A stretch of DNA of 64,000 nucleotides from Gammaproteobacteria bacterium. Its GTDB lineage: Bacteria > Pseudomonadota > Gammaproteobacteria > Chromatiales > Chromatiaceae. Made by a program: the position numbers and the translations under genes. The notes under the pieces are model-generated. The model saw nothing but the letters and a program-made list of their open reading frames with translations. It ran no database searches and was not told the DNA's origin. Position 1 is the stretch's first letter, and each line of letters starts with the position of its first letter. The stretch spans positions 29,994 to 93,993 of the forward strand of contig RZZN01000007.1 in NCBI GenBank assembly GCA_009929855.1, given 5' to 3'. Below, in pieces: positions 8,558 to 16,450 of the stretch.

Positions 8558-11089
8558 CTAAGGATCTTGCCCATTTGGCGTCTCTTGCACTGTCCGGGGT
8601 CGCGGCGTCACGGCGGGCCGCAACAATTCGCCGATCATGGCCTTCAGCTGCCCCAGATCGATGGGCTTGCTCAGGTGCGCATTCATGCCCGCGGCGCGCG
8701 TCTTTTCGACGTGCTCCGAAAAGGCGTTCGCGGTCAACGCGATGATGGGCACTTCGGGATCCAGGGCGCGGATGCGCCGCGCGGCCTCGTAGCCATCCAT
8801 GACCGGCATCTGCAGGTCCATCAGGATCAGCTCGGGAGGGCCATCGCTGGCCGTGGCGTCGACCAGGGTCTGAAACCGCTCGACCGCCTGTGCGCCGTTG
8901 TTGGCGACCTCGATCAGCAGGCCAGTATCGGCCAGCAGACCGCAGACGATCTGCTGGTTGATGGCGTTGTCCTCCACCAAGAGGATGCGCCGGCCCGCGA
9001 GCAGATCCGAATCCAGTGGGGCTTGGCTGGCTGCAGACGCGGCCTGTGGCCCAGGCTCGGCTTCCGACCGATCTTCGGGACTGACCATGCGAAGGCGTGC
9101 ATCGGCCGATGCCTGGGCCGGCACCGCGACCGGCTCGGCGGCGATCTCGAAGCGAAAGCAGCTCCCCTGGCCAGGACGGCTCTCGAGCTGGATACGCCCA
9201 CCCATCAGCTCGATCAATTGTTTGCTCACGACCAGCCCAAGGCCGGTACCACCGAATTGGCGTGTCGTGCTGTCGTCGGCCTGGGCAAAGGCCTGGAACA
9301 AGCGCTGTTGTTGCTCGGCACTGATGCCGATGCCAGTGTCCAGGACATCGAAACGGAGCCGCCCGTCTTCCCCGGAGAGTCCGCCGGTGCGCACGCGCAG
9401 GCTGACCTTGCCATGGTGGGTAAACTTGATGGCATTACCCAGCAGATTGGTGAGGACCTGCTTGAGCCGCAGCGGATCGCCTTGATACTGGGAGGCCAAT
9501 GCGGAATCAAGCTCGATGCCGAGATCCAGTCCTTTTTCGCGCGCGCTGAGCTCGAGCAGCTGTCGCACGTCCTCGACCGCTTGACGCAGGTCGAAGGGGA
9601 TTCGCTCCACGACCAGGCGTCCGGCCTCGATCTTGGACAGATCCAGGATGTCATTGAGGATGCCAAGCAGGGAGCGCGCCAGGCCGTCGACCTTTTGCAG
9701 CTCTTGGCGCTGTCGAGGTTCAAGCTCACCGCGCAGTAGCAGCTGGGTCAGGCCGATGATGCCGTTCATGGGCGTGCGAATCTCATGGCTCATGTTGGCC
9801 AGGAACAGGCTCTTGGCCTGGTTGGCATCCTCGGCGGCGGCACGTGCCTGGGTGAGCTCAGCCGTGCGCTCCGCAACCAGCTCCTCGAGGTGCTCTTGGT
9901 AGCGTGCCACGATGGTCGAGAGCTTGCGCTCGGCGATGAGCGCGCTGGCCAAGCGCGACACCAGCAGCACACCGAGGACCAGAAACACCGCGGTAAAGGC
10001 ATAGGTCACCCAGTAGATGCCTTCGAACGATGACCGACCACCCAGCCGGAACATGTCGAGTACGCTCGCAGCCATCAGCGCGATCGTGGTGAGGGTCACC
10101 ATGGCATGCATCGGCTGTCGCGAGCGCCAGGACCAGTGGATCATGGCGAGGATCAAGGCGATCGTGGCCGCGCCCAAGGGGAGATAGAGGGCCAGGACGA
10201 CCCAGCGGTCGTTGTCGCTCAGCCAGGTCGCCACGGGCATCAGCGCAGCGTAGCCGATCAAGGCGACCTTGAGGGATCCGCGGGCGCGGCCGAAGAACGC
10301 CAGGAGCATGAGCAGAAACAGCGGTGCCGTGACCATGCGGATGGAAAACACGAACCAACTGTAGAGCTCGGCGCCGATCGGCACCGCGGTGACCAGCACG
10401 TTGAGGTTGCTCAGGGCATTGGCGATGGCGCAGAGACCGAACCAGAGATAGAGCGGCTCGGACCGCAAGATCCAGGCGAGCGCCAAGGCCAACAATCCCA
10501 ACGACAAGACGACCCAGGTCAGTACCCGCAGCGACTCCACCTGCCATAGATGATGTTGCAGATAAGGACCGCGGTACAAGGCAGCGGCGGCCCCCACCTG
10601 AACCGGCGAGAGACCATTCATCTGCCGCTCGTTGACGTAGAGCTCGATGTCGATCTGGTTGTCGCCAACCCGCCATAGCGCTGGCGGAGGCGTGAACAGG
10701 CTCGGCTGATGCAGACAGCGCAGATCCTCCAGCGCGCCGATGGCGCAAGCGCCCACCATGACGCCGTTCAGGCTGAGCTGACCCGACAGACTGAGCTTTG
10801 GGATGTAGAGGCCCAGCGGCTCCGTCGGTGCCTCGTCCAGGCGCAGTGACAACTGGTAGCGCACCCGACCACCACCGGGTGGAATCTCGGACGCACCCAG
10901 GACATGCGGCAGCCTCACCTGACTCGCGCCTGCACGATCGATGAAGCGTGCCTCGTTCAGCGTCTGGATCTCGGTCGAAGCATCCGCCACCGCGCCCCCC
11001 ATCGCACCCGACAGCAGGACGATCACCAGGAGCCATGACGTGAAGAAATCCGGAGCTTGGCTTGCGTGGCGATGCCTGAGCGTCTGCAT
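8558..11089 (-). CDS. Hybrid sensor histidine kinase with 7TMR-DISM-type input and REC domain
   Basis: An 843-residue membrane sensor: signal peptide (about 1-33), periplasmic beta-sandwich (35-180), seven helices (about 185-370), coiled coil, HisKA with phospho-acceptor H435 in SHEIRTP, HATPase with the N, G1 and G2 boxes, and a C-terminal receiver with D758 in LILMDLQMP. The frame is open to 11221, but the signal peptide supports the ATG at 11089. The layout is that of 7TMR-DISM kinases, whose periplasmic part senses carbohydrates or similar ligands. No output regulator is adjacent. The receiver probably passes phosphate to an Hpt protein elsewhere; the kinase at 58.2-60.7 kb carries one. 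Confidence 0.9.
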   Translation of the reverse strand: MQTLRHRHASQAPDFFTSWLLVIVLLSGAMGGAVADASTEIQTLNEARFIDRAGASQVRLPHVLGASEIPPGGGRVRYQLSLRLDEAPTEPLGLYIPKLSLSGQLSLNGVMVGACAIGALEDLRCLHQPSLFTPPPALWRVGDNQIDIELYVNERQMNGLSPVQVGAAAALYRGPYLQHHLWQVESLRVLTWVVLSLGLLALALAWILRSEPLYLWFGLCAIANALSNLNVLVTAVPIGAELYSWFVFSIRMVTAPLFLLMLLAFFGRARGSLKVALIGYAALMPVATWLSDNDRWVVLALYLPLGAATIALILAMIHWSWRSRQPMHAMVTLTTIALMAASVLDMFRLGGRSSFEGIYWVTYAFTAVFLVLGVLLVSRLASALIAERKLSTIVARYQEHLEELVAERTAELTQARAAAEDANQAKSLFLANMSHEIRTPMNGIIGLTQLLLRGELEPRQRQELQKVDGLARSLLGILNDILDLSKIEAGRLVVERIPFDLRQAVEDVRQLLELSAREKGLDLGIELDSALASQYQGDPLRLKQVLTNLLGNAIKFTHHGKVSLRVRTGGLSGEDGRLRFDVLDTGIGISAEQQQRLFQAFAQADDSTTRQFGGTGLGLVVSKQLIELMGGRIQLESRPGQGSCFRFEIAAEPVAVPAQASADARLRMVSPEDRSEAEPGPQAASAASQAPLDSDLLAGRRILLVEDNAINQQIVCGLLADTGLLIEVANNGAQAVERFQTLVDATASDGPPELILMDLQMPVMDGYEAARRIRALDPEVPIIALTANAFSEHVEKTRAAGMNAHLSKPIDLGQLKAMIGELLRPAVTPRPRTVQETPNGQDP

Positions 11090-11289
11090 GGGTGACTGTA
11101 ACTGGCTTTGCGGAAAGATCTTGCGGATCTGGTGCGCGCTCGAGCGGTGGTGCGTCGCACCTGTTGGAGTGCGGGAGACATGCCCGCGGGCCGACAGACG
11201 GCAGTGACCACGATAAAGCATCCTTGCGACTGATGTATCCTACACAGCCATTGGCAATCCAGCCATCTTGAACCGACGCACTTGGCCAC

Positions 11290-12186
11290 ATGACTCGACT
11301 GCTTCGCAACCTCCTTGCACTGATCACTGGCGTGGTCCCTCTCGCCACGGCCCATGCCATCGACCTCGTTCCTCAGGACTTGGTGCCGCCCCCGCCGGGA
11401 TTGAGCACGGTGCAACTGTCCTACAGCTCCAGCGAGCGCGGCGACCTCTACCGCCAGGGCAAACGTCAGGTCAGCGGGACGCGGCTGGACGTCGACCAAA
11501 TCACACTGCGGGTTGGACATGCGTTTCAGTGGGCTCGACGCCCCGCCTTTTTCTATGCCCAGGTGGGGCACAGTCGCGTGGATCCGGGTGGGTCGCTGCA
11601 GGCGATCGAGGCCAACTCTGGAATCGGCGACCTGAACCTCATGCTGGCGACCTGGCCCTACGTGAACCGCGAGGCCGGACGCTATGCCGGGGTCGCGGTC
11701 TATCTAGGCCTGCCCACGGGCTCCTACGATCCATTGAACACGGTGGGCCTGAACACCAACGCGGGCCAGAACCGGTTTGCCGGGGCACTGCAGACCGGCT
11801 ATGGACAACGGCTGGTTGGCTCGCTCGACTGGATGATCGCGGGCGATGTCGCCTGGTTCGGTGACAATGACGAGTACTTTGGTCCGAACCCTCGAGCGCA
11901 AACACTGAGTCAGCGACCGATCCTGAGCGCCCAGACCGCGCTCACCTACAACTTCAATCAGTGGGCATCGCTTGGTTTGAGCTATTTCTACAACACCGGC
12001 GGAGAGACCAGGCTCGGCCAATCCGAGTGGGACAATCTGATCAACCTCCATCGCTACGGCGCGACCGCGCAGGTGCGGCTCCCGTTCGGCCGCCTGACCA
12101 TCGAATACGGGGGTGACATCACGACCGAGAGCGGTCTGCTCGAAGAGACACGCTGGGCGATCAAGCTGACCAGGATTTTCTGGTGA
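11290..12186 (+). CDS. Outer-membrane beta-barrel protein, MetA-pathway-of-phenol-degradation (transporter) family-like
   Basis: A 298-residue exported protein with a signal peptide (cleavage after THA, about residue 23) and alternating amphipathic strands ending in a terminal aromatic residue (IFW), as outer-membrane barrels do. The pattern with GVAVYLGLPTGSYDP in mid-protein resembles the PF13557 family, annotated as putative transporters of aromatic compounds. Actual transport in that family is poorly characterised. It starts 200 bp from the divergent hybrid kinase, so they may share a regulatory region. No clear Shine-Dalgarno is seen before the ATG at 11290. Confidence 0.7.
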   Translation: MTRLLRNLLALITGVVPLATAHAIDLVPQDLVPPPPGLSTVQLSYSSSERGDLYRQGKRQVSGTRLDVDQITLRVGHAFQWARRPAFFYAQVGHSRVDPGGSLQAIEANSGIGDLNLMLATWPYVNREAGRYAGVAVYLGLPTGSYDPLNTVGLNTNAGQNRFAGALQTGYGQRLVGSLDWMIAGDVAWFGDNDEYFGPNPRAQTLSQRPILSAQTALTYNFNQWASLGLSYFYNTGGETRLGQSEWDNLINLHRYGATAQVRLPFGRLTIEYGGDITTESGLLEETRWAIKLTRIFW

Positions 12187-12326
12187 CAGGCGCATGCGCT
12201 CGCGCCGTCGCGATCGAGCAAATTCCGAAGGATCATGATCAGGATTGCGAATCTTGACCAGTTTTGTCGGGCATAATCGACCCCATACTCAGATCGAACC
12301 CGATCAGACGACCAGAGGCTCAACCG

Positions 12327-12875
12327 ATGTCATTGTTCCGGCTCCATGATCTGACCAGCGCCCCGGCCCCTTCACGTGCCATCCTCGGCGAGTTGTCCAA
12401 TCCCGCGGCTCAGCTGCCGAACATGATCCGCATCCTGGCTGAATCACCCGTCGCGCTCGCGGCCTACCGACAGCTCGCGGGACTTCTGGAACGCTCGACG
12501 CTCGCCCCGCTCGAGCAGCAGGTCGTCTATCTCAGTGCCGCCCATGCCAACCAGTGTCACTATTGCACGGTGCCCAACGCGCTGCTCGGCGCCGACGCGG
12601 ACGCCGAGGCGGTCGCCGATGCCATCCGCCAGGAGCGTCCATTGACCGACCCCCGTCTCCAGGCACTGCGTCGGTTCACCACCGCACTGACCGAGCAACG
12701 CGGTTGGATCCCAGAGACACAGACCCAAAGCTTCCTCGATGCGGGATTCAGTCGCGAGAACCTGCTCGAGGTCATCGTCGGGATCGCATTGGTGACACTG
12801 AGCAGCTATACCAATCATGTAGGCGCCACCCCGGTCGAGACCGCATCGACACCTCGAGCCTCGTTCGGACACTAG
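12327..12875 (+). CDS. Carboxymuconolactone decarboxylase/AhpD-like protein
   Basis: A 182-residue all-helical protein of the CMD/AhpD family. The redox signature is complete: E63-Q-Q, H73 and a CxxC pair (C77-H-Y-C80). Members act as alkylhydroperoxidases or thiol-disulfide partners rather than as decarboxylases when the CxxC is present. The ATG at 12327 has an AGAGG sequence upstream and begins the conserved region; a longer frame from 12264 adds an unlikely leader. The gene is convergent with the response regulator at 12923, with only 47 bp between stops. Its peroxide substrate is unknown. Confidence 0.8.
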   Translation: MSLFRLHDLTSAPAPSRAILGELSNPAAQLPNMIRILAESPVALAAYRQLAGLLERSTLAPLEQQVVYLSAAHANQCHYCTVPNALLGADADAEAVADAIRQERPLTDPRLQALRRFTTALTEQRGWIPETQTQSFLDAGFSRENLLEVIVGIALVTLSSYTNHVGATPVETASTPRASFGH

Positions 12876-12922
12876 GGTGGTGGTGTGCGCCACGTCTCCT
12901 CATCCGGGGGCTGCGTGCCCCC

Positions 12923-13651
12923 TCAGGTGTCGAATCGATAGCCAAACCCACGGACCGCGACGACTGGCAAGCGATCGCCCGTGTCGCGCTCCACACGCGC
13001 CCGCAGCCGGCTCAGGATGACCTCGAGACGGTGCTTGTCATAGTCCTCCCAGATCACACCTAGCGCCTCGGCGACGGCCACGTATGAGCATACCCTCCCG
13101 GCATTGCGCAGCAATGCCCGCAAGATCCTGACCTCGTTGAAGGATAGACGCAGGCGATGCCCATTGGGCGTGCTCAAGAGGCCGAAGTCCGAGTCGAGAC
13201 GCCAACCCCCTGACAGCAATGGTTCTGACACCGCGGGTGCGGCGACGGTCCGTTGCGCGAGACGGTGCAGGATGAGGACCAGCTCATCTGGATCCACGGG
13301 TTTCACGAGATAGGCGTCCGCCCCCGCCTCGAGACCGAGCAAACGCTCGTCACGGAGGCTGCGCGCGGTGGTGAAGACGATTCCGATATGGGGGTCGTGC
13401 GCGCGCAGATGACGACAGATGCTCAGACCATCCTCGCCGTCGAGTCCGATGTCCAATACGGCGATCCGTACCGGCCGCACCGCGAGATGGCGATAGAATT
13501 CAGCCGCGGTCTGGAAGGTGGCGACCGCGAAACCATGGCGCTCGAGCTGAAATGCCAGCTCGCTCAACAGGACTGGCTCGTCCTCGACGATCGCAACGGT
13601 GACCGTCTTGTCGTCTGCCGTGTCGCTGGATGATCGATGGGCTTCAAGCAT
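12923..13651 (-). CDS. OmpR-family response regulator
   Basis: A 242-residue two-component regulator. The receiver domain (about 16-130) has the acidic pocket VEDEP, the phospho-acceptor Asp in VLDIGLDG and the conserved Lys in VKPVD. A winged-helix DNA-binding domain follows (about 150-242). It is transcribed divergently from the histidine kinase at 13815 with 163 bp between the starts, so this is very likely its partner. The C-terminal wing (VAVRGFGYRFD) is typical of OmpR/PhoB regulators. Possible targets include the neighbouring secreted-protein genes at 15.3-19.3 kb, but no operator repeat has been matched. Confidence 0.92.
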   Translation of the reverse strand: MLEAHRSSSDTADDKTVTVAIVEDEPVLLSELAFQLERHGFAVATFQTAAEFYRHLAVRPVRIAVLDIGLDGEDGLSICRHLRAHDPHIGIVFTTARSLRDERLLGLEAGADAYLVKPVDPDELVLILHRLAQRTVAAPAVSEPLLSGGWRLDSDFGLLSTPNGHRLRLSFNEVRILRALLRNAGRVCSYVAVAEALGVIWEDYDKHRLEVILSRLRARVERDTGDRLPVVAVRGFGYRFDT

Positions 13652-13814
13652 GTGTCGTCATGTCATCCTCAGGCAAGCGATCGACGAATCAGCGACGATC
13701 GGCAGGGTCGCGTGAAAACCGATCCCGAAAGACCCGCGCCAATCAGCCCGGCGACGCGCAAGATCGCGTCAGTGGCACTGACCACAGGCACCCACTGAAG
13801 ACTCGGATCGGATC

Positions 13815-15164
13815 ATGATCGACATCCCGACGATCGCCTTGGTTCTAGGGCTTGCCGACCTGGCCTTCGCGGCAGCGGCGACATTCTATTTCAAATCGAG
13901 CCCCCAGCAGTATGCTCCGCTAGCGCTCTGGCGCTCGGGCCGCGCACTGATCGGAATTGGCCTACTCCTGGTCTGGGCACGGACGCTCGTCACCCTGGAT
14001 CTGCTGCCGACCCTGTCACACCTGCTGATGTTGGGGGGCAGCGCCCTGGAGCTCGCCGCCTACATCAAGCTGATCGACCGCCAAGGGTGGCGATGGCCGC
14101 TACTGTCGACGGCCGTGCTGGCGCTCCTCGTCCGGGTTGCATTGCCGCTGATGGAGGTGCCGCGCGAGATGCTCCCAGTCTATTTCTCGCTCGTGATGGC
14201 TGGATTCTACGCGGCGATGGGGGCGGTGCTGCTGCATGGGCGGCGCGCCAGCCCGCTGGAGCAGTTGATCGGTGCCAACAATTTGATCGCTGCCCTGCTC
14301 TTCCTGTTCCGGGTCGCCTGGGGCATCGGGGCGGGAGGATTGATGCCTTTCGCCACCTCGCTGCCAAACCTGATGCTGTGGATCGGCACCTTCGTCATCA
14401 GCATCCTCAACGGCTACGGATTCTTGTTGATCGGCAAGCAGCAGGAGGACCAGAGGCTGCGCCAAGCCCACGCGCGCCTCGCCGCGGCCGAGGCCGAGCA
14501 GCGCGAGCTGCTGTCGATGGTCTCGCATGAATTTCGCACCCCCACGGCCATGATCCAGGCCTCGCTCGACTCGCTGAAACACCTGCGCGATGAGACCACG
14601 CCCGCGGTGGCCAGCCGAATCCACAACATCGCCTTGGCCAACCGACGCCTTTACCGGCTCGCCGACGCCCTGATCTGCCAGGATCGGCTGCGCAATCTGC
14701 GCATCGAGACGATCGCGCGACCAGTCGATCTAGGAGCGCTTGCACGCACCGTCGCGACCACCGACCCAACCCAGCCGCGCTGTACGATCGCTGATGGACT
14801 GCCGCTGATCCATGCCGACGCAGAGCTCCTCGAGATCGCGCTGCACAACCTGATCGACAACGCCAACCTTCACGGTACAAGCGCCGAGCCACCCGAGATC
14901 CGGGTTTACCAGGACGGTCGAGCGTTGGAGCTATCCGTGGCCGATCAAGGGGTCGGCATCCCGGACGCCAGCAAGGATCGGATCTTCGAGCGCTTCAACC
15001 GGGGCCGCGGCAGCCGCGGCAGTGGGCTCGGCCTGCCGATCGTGCGCAAGATCGCCGCGTTGCATGGCGGCTCGGTGCGGGTGCGCGACAATTGTCCGCG
15101 CGGCGCGGTGTTCGTCCTGCGCCTGCCGCTGCGCCCCGCGAGCGCGCTCGCCGACGCACCCTAG
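13815..15164 (+). CDS. Membrane sensor histidine kinase
   Basis: A 449-residue kinase. Residues 1-210 hold about seven hydrophobic helices with short loops, so sensing probably occurs in the membrane. HisKA follows, with H238 in SHEFRTPT, then a HATPase domain with the N box (LIDNANLHG), G1 (DQGVGIP) and G2 (GSGLGLPIV). There is no HAMP, PAS or receiver domain. It sits head-to-head with the OmpR-type regulator at 12923 and is its probable kinase. The input signal cannot be read from sequence. The stop is followed after 66 bp by a perfect inverted repeat. Confidence 0.92.
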   Translation: MIDIPTIALVLGLADLAFAAAATFYFKSSPQQYAPLALWRSGRALIGIGLLLVWARTLVTLDLLPTLSHLLMLGGSALELAAYIKLIDRQGWRWPLLSTAVLALLVRVALPLMEVPREMLPVYFSLVMAGFYAAMGAVLLHGRRASPLEQLIGANNLIAALLFLFRVAWGIGAGGLMPFATSLPNLMLWIGTFVISILNGYGFLLIGKQQEDQRLRQAHARLAAAEAEQRELLSMVSHEFRTPTAMIQASLDSLKHLRDETTPAVASRIHNIALANRRLYRLADALICQDRLRNLRIETIARPVDLGALARTVATTDPTQPRCTIADGLPLIHADAELLEIALHNLIDNANLHGTSAEPPEIRVYQDGRALELSVADQGVGIPDASKDRIFERFNRGRGSRGSGLGLPIVRKIAALHGGSVRVRDNCPRGAVFVLRLPLRPASALADAP

Positions 15165-15230
15165 ACACGACCCACGCTGTCGCGCCCAGCCGCACTGCCC
15201 GACACCGCGTCAGGCCGGCGGACTCCATTC

Positions 15231-15258
15231 GCTCTCGAATTGCTGAGGATTCGAGAGC
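15231..15258. promoter_or_regulatory. Perfect inverted repeat, 10-bp arms
   Basis: The arms GCTCTCGAAT and ATTCGAGAGC are separated by 8 nt, 67 bp after the kinase stop and 90 bp before the secreted-protein gene. There is no T-tract after it, so an operator for the downstream pair is as likely as a terminator. Confidence 0.5.
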
Positions 15259-15347
15259 CTTGCGCAGACCTAGCTCCGGATAATCGATGGGGCGAGGCCG
15301 ATCAGCCCGGCCCGCAATGCCCGTTCCATCAACAGCGGAGCCAACCC

Positions 15348-16448
15348 ATGCGATACCCTGTCATCTCCACCATGCTGCTCACGGCCACGTTGGCCAGCGG
15401 CGCGCACGGAGGGCCATCGAGCGAGCTCGGTGAGCTCGTCAAACCCGATACGCGGCCAGCGCCCGCAACCATCAGCCACCGGGTTCAGGTCGAGGACTCC
15501 AAGGTCGTCTATCCCACGGCATGCAACGGCAGCGCGATCACCACCGGCCTGTGCCTGCTCGGCGCGACGCGTCCGGCCGCGACTGGCGACTTCATGATCA
15601 GTGAGCCGTTCAGCGATGATGGCATCCCGGTGCCCCTCAACACCAACATCGCCCTCGATGCGGGCAACTATCTCCTCTACCAGGAGAGCGGGCTGGACAG
15701 CTACCACCCACACCGCTTCAGCGTGCGAGACGGCGAGATCACGACCATCCGCACCGCCACGGTCAAGTTTCTGGACCGTCCCGGACAATGGATCAAGCTT
15801 CAGCACTGGCAGCGCACTGACGGGGTCGACGGCGCCGGCTGCGAGGCCGAGATCGGCAACGCCGGCGTGCATGCACTGCTGCCAGGGCTCTACCAGGCCA
15901 ACCTCGTCGCCTCCCCTGATGAGGACGCCCCCACCTGCGAGCGCGGTGGCGTCACCTTCTTCGCCGCCGCCGGAAAGGGCTTCACGCTGCGCCCCGGCAT
16001 CGCCACGGAGAGTCACCTGAGCCATGCCAACATCTACACCCAGCGCTCCGGCGGGGCCGCGCTGACCAGCGTCAACCCACAACGCTTCAACATCACCTCC
16101 ATCGGCATCCTGCCGAGCTTCCAGTTCTACCAGGGCATTCATATGCCAAGCACGGCGCGCGTCAGCGGTCTGGTGCTGTCTGGCCCGGCCGGCTTTCATT
16201 TTGTGTTCCCGTTCAAGCTTGGCCGCGGCGCCGAATGTGGCGTCTCACTGGAAGCCGCCGGCATCCCGCGACGGCTCTTGCTGAGCGACTGTCAGTATGG
16301 TCCGAGCGGCACCCTCACCGGCTTCCGCCTGAACGCTGGGACCTACTTCGGACTCGACAACCTTCACGCCAAGACCGGCATTGCGGGGCACGCCATCAAC
16401 AGCCCCGTCATCGTCCGCAACGCCACCTTCAACCTGCGGGGTAAGTAA
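15348..16448 (+). CDS. Secreted six-cysteine protein of unknown function
   Basis: A 366-residue protein not recognised as any family. A signal peptide of about 21 residues (ends GAHG) is followed by a mature part with six cysteines and no other membrane segment. Three stretches share a pattern of a hydrophobic or Asn lead-in, then AG-x-Y or PG-x-Y, then strand-like residues (DAGNYLLY, LPGLYQAN, NAGTYFGL). This suggests repeated small beta domains. The ATG at 15348 has a GGAG site; the frame is open back to 15240 but without a signal there. The next gene starts 2 bp after the stop, so the two are surely co-transcribed. Surface or extracellular location is inferred from the signal. Confidence 0.75.
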   Translation: MRYPVISTMLLTATLASGAHGGPSSELGELVKPDTRPAPATISHRVQVEDSKVVYPTACNGSAITTGLCLLGATRPAATGDFMISEPFSDDGIPVPLNTNIALDAGNYLLYQESGLDSYHPHRFSVRDGEITTIRTATVKFLDRPGQWIKLQHWQRTDGVDGAGCEAEIGNAGVHALLPGLYQANLVASPDEDAPTCERGGVTFFAAAGKGFTLRPGIATESHLSHANIYTQRSGGAALTSVNPQRFNITSIGILPSFQFYQGIHMPSTARVSGLVLSGPAGFHFVFPFKLGRGAECGVSLEAAGIPRRLLLSDCQYGPSGTLTGFRLNAGTYFGLDNLHAKTGIAGHAINSPVIVRNATFNLRGK

Positions 16449-16450
16449 CG

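Noticed and set aside
9858..11360. A 500-codon frame overlapping the 7TMR hybrid kinase in another frame
   Set aside because: The kinase frame shows clear signal peptide, helices and kinase motifs; the alternative is low-complexity Arg/Ala/Gly sequence.
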